Source: Holothuria scabra (lineage: Eukaryota; Echinodermata; Holothuroidea; Aspidochirotida; Holothuriidae). From it: 64,000 bases of DNA. The notes under the pieces are model-generated. The model did no database searches. It was not told where the DNA came from and was given only the letters and a program-made list of their open reading frames with translations. The position numbers and the translations under genes are program-made. Position 1 is the stretch's first letter. The number at the start of each line of letters is the position of its first letter. The stretch lies in assembly GCA_037179385.1 (NCBI GenBank), contig CM074187.1, positions 50,998,879-51,062,878 of the forward strand, given 5' to 3'. Below, in pieces: positions 59,061 through 64,000 of this stretch.

Positions 59061-59176
59061 TTAAAAATAATATTCTCTCTTTTTCTCTAACCTATGTCGT
59101 GGGTCTGACAGCATGAGAGCCACGTCTGGATCTTGCGCAAATTCTGAACCTCTAGCTTCATTGGTTATGTAATCTC
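59061..59176 (-). CDS. Orphan terminal exon candidate, acidic
   Basis: On the - strand, acceptor atttttttcctcag precedes two bases and 37 codons: DYITNEARGSEFAQDPDVAL, then MLSDPRHRLEKKREYYF and TAA. It is the only open frame of three and the charge pattern is protein-like. CATAG|gttaga inside could instead be a donor. I cannot name the family. Further exons would lie at higher coordinates or outside the window. Confidence 0.45.
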
Positions 59177-59821
59177 CTGAGGAAAAAAATCAGAGAGAAA
59201 CAAAATGATAAATAGTTTTTCATGAATACTTTTGTCTGAAATGAGTCCAAAGATGTGACTGGGATCTCTTGCTCTCAAGCAACTTATGATTTCTTCCATC
59301 TTTCCAAGGACATTGAAGCTTTCTAGAGGTGGGTATATAGCATTGTCTCCTGATGGAACACCAAAGTAATGGGTCCACCCTCACCAGTGATGTCCTTTGA
59401 AGGACCTTTTACTGACACTTGTGCAAACAAACATAGAAATCACACATTAAAAGAAGGGTTTAAGGTCACATCAGGTCTGGATTTGTTGGTACTTATTTGA
59501 AGCAGTTCAGTGAAATTTGCACTGAAATCTGATGTGTGACCTCAGGATATGAGCCGATAATTTGCCATGTTTTCAACAAAAAAGTGAAGTTAAAGCAAGG
59601 ACATATGACATCATATCCAGGCCCTGAACTGAATTGAATTGAAGTGTGCAAATAAGATCACACACCATCACTCACCCCAAGTTGCTCTGAGGAATGTCAT
59701 TTTTTGCACACCTTGCTGATGATTTTGGGCTCACATGATCTATATAAGTTGTAGTAGAATAGCTCACCTACCATGCTCCTTAATCTTCTGAGGAGTGTGA
59801 TTTGTACCACATCTATATTAC

Positions 59822-60110
59822 CTAAAACTCAAAGCCTGCATATTCTAACATTAATGGACAGTCTTCTGTTTTACACTTTACTACCAATTTTTTCCTCAAC
59901 ATTTGCATATTATTAGAATGTGATTCTATCAGTGGTATGGGAGCTTTACAAAATTTGCAATCCCACAGTGAGGTCCTATCCCTATTAACTTCAAGGTGAA
60001 TGCATCCATTTAAAAGACAAAGGGAAGCACAGCATTCCTTGCCAGTGTGAGAGAGTGATGTAAAGTCTGCTGCCCTCAAGATCACGTTGAAACAAAAATC
60101 TTGTGACTTC
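59822..60110 (-). pseudogene. Cysteine-rich open frame, possible zinc-binding relic
   Basis: About 96 open codons on the - strand contain ECCASLCLLNGC, WDCKFCKAPIP and KLVVKCKTEDCPLM, CxxC-type pairs spaced as in RING or TRAF-type zinc fingers and loosely like RAG1-type N-terminal fingers. Directly upstream a different frame is open (KMLFPYVKVEPNLLRVVKLL ... SERSHKIFV), which suggests one coding sequence broken by a frameshift. There is no clear acceptor or start, and the stop TAG comes just before a gtaata. Chance cannot be excluded. Confidence 0.3.
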
Positions 60111-60257
60111 TTTCACTGATATCTGGAGAAATACATGTCTGATTTGAAAGAAGTTTCACTACTCTGAGAAGATTTGGTTCCACTTTCACATATGGAAATA
60201 ACATTTTGGCTAAAACTTCCCCTTTTGGCTGATGACTAAAATTTCCAGTTTGTTAGT

Positions 60258-60436
60258 TTATAGATGGAGTGTTCGTCCAGTTTCCAACCTATTTGTTCAA
60301 GTCCAGCTGGCCATGGTCTTTTTCCAGTTGTGGCTCACTGGCTTGTTTTCCCTACTCCATTGCTTATGTGGTGTATCAAGCACAACAGCAGTAGGTTCCA
60401 TTTTTTTAGTCTTTGGTTTGACTCGACCTGGGACTA
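60258..60436 (-). mobile_element. SINE fragment, inverted partner of 60541-60637
   Basis: GTCCAGTTTCCAACCTATTT, GTTCAAGTCCAGCTGGCCAT, CAGTTGTGGCTCACTGG and TTTGACTCGACCTGGGA correspond to the SINE body and the edge of its tRNA head on the - strand. Confidence 0.75.
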
Positions 60437-60540
60437 AAAGTTGTAACTGTAAACACAGTTACTATACAGTGACATATGAATAGATAAAGAAATGGTACAT
60501 TCATTTCTTGTGTAGTTGTAACATGTCATTAGCCAATAAG

Positions 60541-60637
60541 CCAGTGAGCCACAACTGGAAAGAAGGTTTGTGGCCAGCTCAACTTGAACCAATTCATCAG
60601 AATGGGCCATAAAACTGTCTGACTGACTAACTTGACC
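60541..60637 (+). mobile_element. SINE fragment, 3' part
   Basis: CCAGTGAGCCACAACTGGAA, GTGGCCAGCTCAACTTGAAC, CATAAAACTGTCTGACTGAC. Only about 100 bases separate it from an oppositely oriented copy, so the pair could fold in RNA. Confidence 0.7.
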
Positions 60638-60884
60638 AACAGTGAGTTAAGATTCATCATTTGGTTACATGCATGCTTTACACCAGCCCTAAAACTAGCA
60701 TCGAGTTTATAAATGAAATTTTAATGCATTTGTATCTTCCTGGATACCATCTAAGAAAGATACATTGCTACTTAGTCAGACTTACACAAGTCTTTGTGGA
60801 TTAGTAGTTTCTTGAATCTGGTCAGATCACTGTCCAACCTTAAAAATTTCCACACTTAACATCAAAAACACACATACATACATG

Positions 60885-61060
60885 TTTAAAGGCCAAATCC
60901 TCTCACCCCTAACAGTTCCAATTCTGCTCATCTTCTTTATACTTAAGCCCCTCCCACAACTGTCTAAAACTCATCCTCATCCAGACACAGCCAATAGTTT
61001 ATTGCTGTAGGATGAGTACACAAGACTTTCACTTTCACAAGACTTTAGCTTTACAGCAAC
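60885..61060. mobile_element. Truncated MITE family A copy
   Basis: GTTTAAAGGCCAAATCCTCT, CCCCTCCCACAACTGTCTAA, CATCCTCATCCAGACACAG, TAGTTTATTGCTGTAGGATG; the second half of the element is missing. Confidence 0.7.
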
Positions 61061-62137
61061 AACGAGTGCTTACACACACACATATCCATACATCTGCAGT
61101 TTACTTGTTTTAAAATAGAAGGGCAAATCTATTCCTAATGAAATGCATTATTACCAATGCAACCACTGCCAACCCAGTGTTAATATCCACATATGATGTA
61201 AGCCAAAGAAAAACACAGCACTACCTCAGCCTGCCACCAAAATACAGACAAACACTTACACATAATGAAACCTAATACAAATATCAATAGGTTATTTCAT
61301 TGACCCAATAATGATGTCAATTGATTTGTGCTAGCCAATATGTCTGTAAAACCCCCATCATTTAACAGATTTGGGGAATTTTCCCTTTTATTCTAAAGAG
61401 AGTGTCAATTTCTAAATTTGTAGTTTGTTAACAAAAAAGATACTTCAGCAATTATATGTTGAATAGCAAACACAAACATCATATCAAATCCTAAACATCG
61501 TTGTTTTAGGTTTTTCCGAACCCAATATCTTACACATAGATTATTTTAACAGTAGTAATTGACACTTCAAAAGCATTCTTGTACAAATACTGCTCACTCC
61601 TAAACTTGTCAGATTATTAACTATGATCCCCATGTTTGGGATACATTGTTTACCCCTGGTTAGTTCCTATTTTCCCTATTTTTTTTCTTTCTGTCTTCTT
61701 TTTTTTTGCCAGAAACACTGCTACCTGTTGAAGAACATGCTGTCCCCTACCACCTCTCCAACCCAGAAAAAACTAAGTTATTTCCCCCCCAACCCCCCCC
61801 CCCCAAAAAAAAAAAAAAATCATGTTAGGTATTAAATCTTGCAACCATGAACAATCAACAACATTTAAATCCAAGAAGTAAGTTCCTTTGGTGCTGTACA
61901 ACATCAAGATTTTTAAATGAGAATAAGTAATACTTTCAGGGGTGGTAAGAGAAACAAACACTCCCTATCTTTTAATTCACTTATAAATTACCGAAATGGG
62001 ACTGCAGTTTTTCTGTTGGTTGCTCATTTTATGTAAAATATAGCACAAATAGCTGTTCAAACCCTTGTTGATGAGTACAAAAACCATACTGAAATTATTA
62101 TTTTGTGGCAAGGCATGTTTTTTCACCTTTCTTATAG

Positions 62138-62192
62138 GATTAAGGAAAATTATGAGGATGAAGACATGAAAGCAAAAAGAAATGCTGAGAAT
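62138..62192 (+). CDS. Small internal exon candidate
   Basis: A long pyrimidine tract (catgttttttcacctttcttatag) and a consensus donor AAT|gtaagt bound 55 bases with one highly charged open frame, IKENYEDEDMKAKRNAEN. The NEMF family of ribosome quality-control proteins has a similar short charged segment, but the match is too short to name the gene. Neighbouring exons are not visible. Could be a chance pair of splice sites. Confidence 0.35.
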
Positions 62193-63433
62193 GTAAGTGT
62201 TATTCCATGGAAGAAAGAGCACTAGAAAGATATGGAAGCAACCCATCCTGTGTTTATAACATTAGCATAAGATGACACCAATGAGAACAGTTAGAGCCCA
62301 GCACCAGAATGTACCATTCACACAGATGGGAATGTACCATTCACAGAGAGGGGAATCAAAGTCTTCAAAGTATGTTTGCCTCCAATCCTACAGCTATACA
62401 GAAAGCCTAAGTTTGCTAAATTTAGAATAGAAGATGCAGGTATTTTATCCATGAGGGTTATAATCTTACCTCAACACTTTCCCTTTGTGGTGTTCTCCTA
62501 ACATTCCCACCCTTTCCCCCATCCCCTTTATAAAGGTGTTTGAAAGTTTTGAAAAAAGAAAAGTACAAATTAAGTACGAGTACAACCAATATTAGCAGGT
62601 CTTAAAGCTACAAGATCTGATGGTCTAAACATCTATGAAGACTTAAGTGTACTTCCTCTAAAATATATTTATCACCAAAACAAATTGGGCTATTGTTTTA
62701 AATATATCTTCCTACTGCAGAAAATGATTTTAGTTAGCATGATCAAGTGTTTATGTGCGACACATTTTATATGATAAATTTCATTCCAGAAATTGTACAA
62801 AAGTAATTCTTTATATGATGTAAGAAGGGTACCTCTGGCTCCTGCAACTCTATAAAATTTTGTTTATAATATAAAACTATTCATATATACATTAGCAAGG
62901 CATGTAATTTATTTTATGCAAGGATTTATAAACAGTTCACCAATAAAAGTAAAAAAAGAGTCTGGAAAACTTTTCAAAAATCTTTTAAAGGATTTTACAG
63001 CTGAAAGGTTTGAGAATTAATTAAAATTTGGAAGAAATTGAAATTTGAGAGGCAAGATTCCAGGATGTTTACAACATACATATGATAGGGAAAGTAGAAA
63101 TGATGAATTACACATTTGATTAAGTTTGGCAGAGGTAGAGCAAAGGCTATAAGACACTAAGAGATATTAAACACATTGCACTGCTATCAGAAACTAGGTA
63201 CAGTTCAGGTGCATTTAATAAAATAGTTTATCCTTCAGTTTTTGCATTTTATGTTTAAAAAAAAGATTTCTGCCTCACATTGCTTTCCTTTGTATTAATA
63301 CTTCAGGGGTTACAACATAGATATAAAGGTTGATTGCTGGTTTAGTTAAAGGCAAACTAACACTTATCAACCATTGTGAAGGGTATGACCACAAAATGCC
63401 CATAAGCCTACAATCCCAAGCAGTCCTGCTCAA
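62193..63433. other. AT-rich stretch, nothing recognised
   Basis: Only short repeats such as the doubled GAATGTACCATTCACA near 62310-62340; no open frame of note on either strand. Confidence 0.5.
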
Positions 63434-63596
63434 CTCGGGTAAGTTGTATTAGAGATGGTCAGTAACTTGCACGTTCTGTGGTTTTAGTCCAAGTGGCTTC
63501 AGCCAGTTGTGTTGTAATCACAACTGGCTGGAGCCACTTGGACTAAAACCACTGAATGTGCAAGTTACTGACCATCACAAATACAACTTACCCGAG
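63434..63596. repeat. Long hairpin: 78-bp arms, 7-base loop
   Basis: The left arm 63434-63511 (CTCGGGTAAGTTGTATT ... CAGCCAGTTGTG) and right arm 63519-63596 are reverse complements at 73 of 78 positions; the loop is TTGTAAT. Outside the arms similarity stops abruptly. No target duplication is obvious and no other copy is in the window. It could be a fold-back MITE or a hairpin-RNA locus. Confidence 0.9.
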
Positions 63597-64000
63597 CTTT
63601 CCATGACGACTGAGGATTGTACGCTTACAAGCATTTTCATAGAATAGAAATCAGATTCTGAGAGTTGGGTACATCACTGATATCTGTTTTTTGTAAAGTC
63701 ATTTCAACAAATTCCCACAAATTTCAAAGAATGATAGACATTTTGGTTACTACTACAAGTCAGTGACTCTCAAAGTTTTCCCTTTATTCTTCACCTTTTG
63801 GAAGCAGTCTCAAGGCGATGTAACATCAAACATAAGTTGTTGTTAAGTAAGCTGATGACAGGATACCTGGATTTCAGCAATATCCCAAAGGGGTATTCAA
63901 CAGAATAATAGTCAAGGTGTCTCAGATATGTGCCAAAAATTCAGTTTGAGGAGCCACAATGCTAAGTTTTCCAGATTCACACTCAGTATTTTATTAGACA

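Overview
This is a eukaryotic window from a metazoan. Genes are split by long introns with GT/AG borders, the DNA is AT-rich, and small DNA transposons, a tRNA-derived SINE and microsatellites are dense. The gene families (a kinesin-3 of the KIF28/KLP-6 type and a muscle-type essential myosin light chain) and the repeat landscape fit a marine invertebrate, perhaps an echinoderm. The species guess is inference; no sequence here fixes the taxon.

Layout. (1) 222-17702, + strand: the last twelve exons recognised of a kinesin-3 motor protein (538 residues visible; the motor domain lies left of the window). It has an FHA domain, a helical stalk, the kinesin-3 C2-like region, a coiled coil, a Gly/Ser linker and a C-terminal Cys-Thr-Leu-Met that reads as a CaaX prenylation box. 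Its introns hold two 145-bp tandem arrays rich in nuclear-receptor-like DR1 sites, one of them inside a 3.75-kb element bounded by 12-bp inverted repeats. (2) 17703-21865: convergent intergenic/3'UTR sequence. (3) 44923-21866, - strand: a complete essential (alkali) myosin light chain gene of five common exons and two alternative 44-bp 3'-terminal exons, 6.65 kb apart, which give two 164-residue proteins differing only in the last 14 residues. This resembles the known Drosophila alkali light chain gene and is the most interesting gene-level observation here. (4) 45.2-64 kb: a gene-poor stretch with a non-autonomous hAT element that has an exact 8-bp target duplication, TTAA-flanked MITEs, SINE copies, a 78-bp-stem hairpin, and three orphan exon-like segments (52834-52965 +, 59061-59176 -, 62138-62192 +) whose genes I cannot name.

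The kinesin and the light chain genes lie tail to tail and share no obvious pathway. Most short open frames in the window are chance or overlap repeats. All exon borders were read by eye from splice consensus, phase continuity and family resemblance, with no transcript support.
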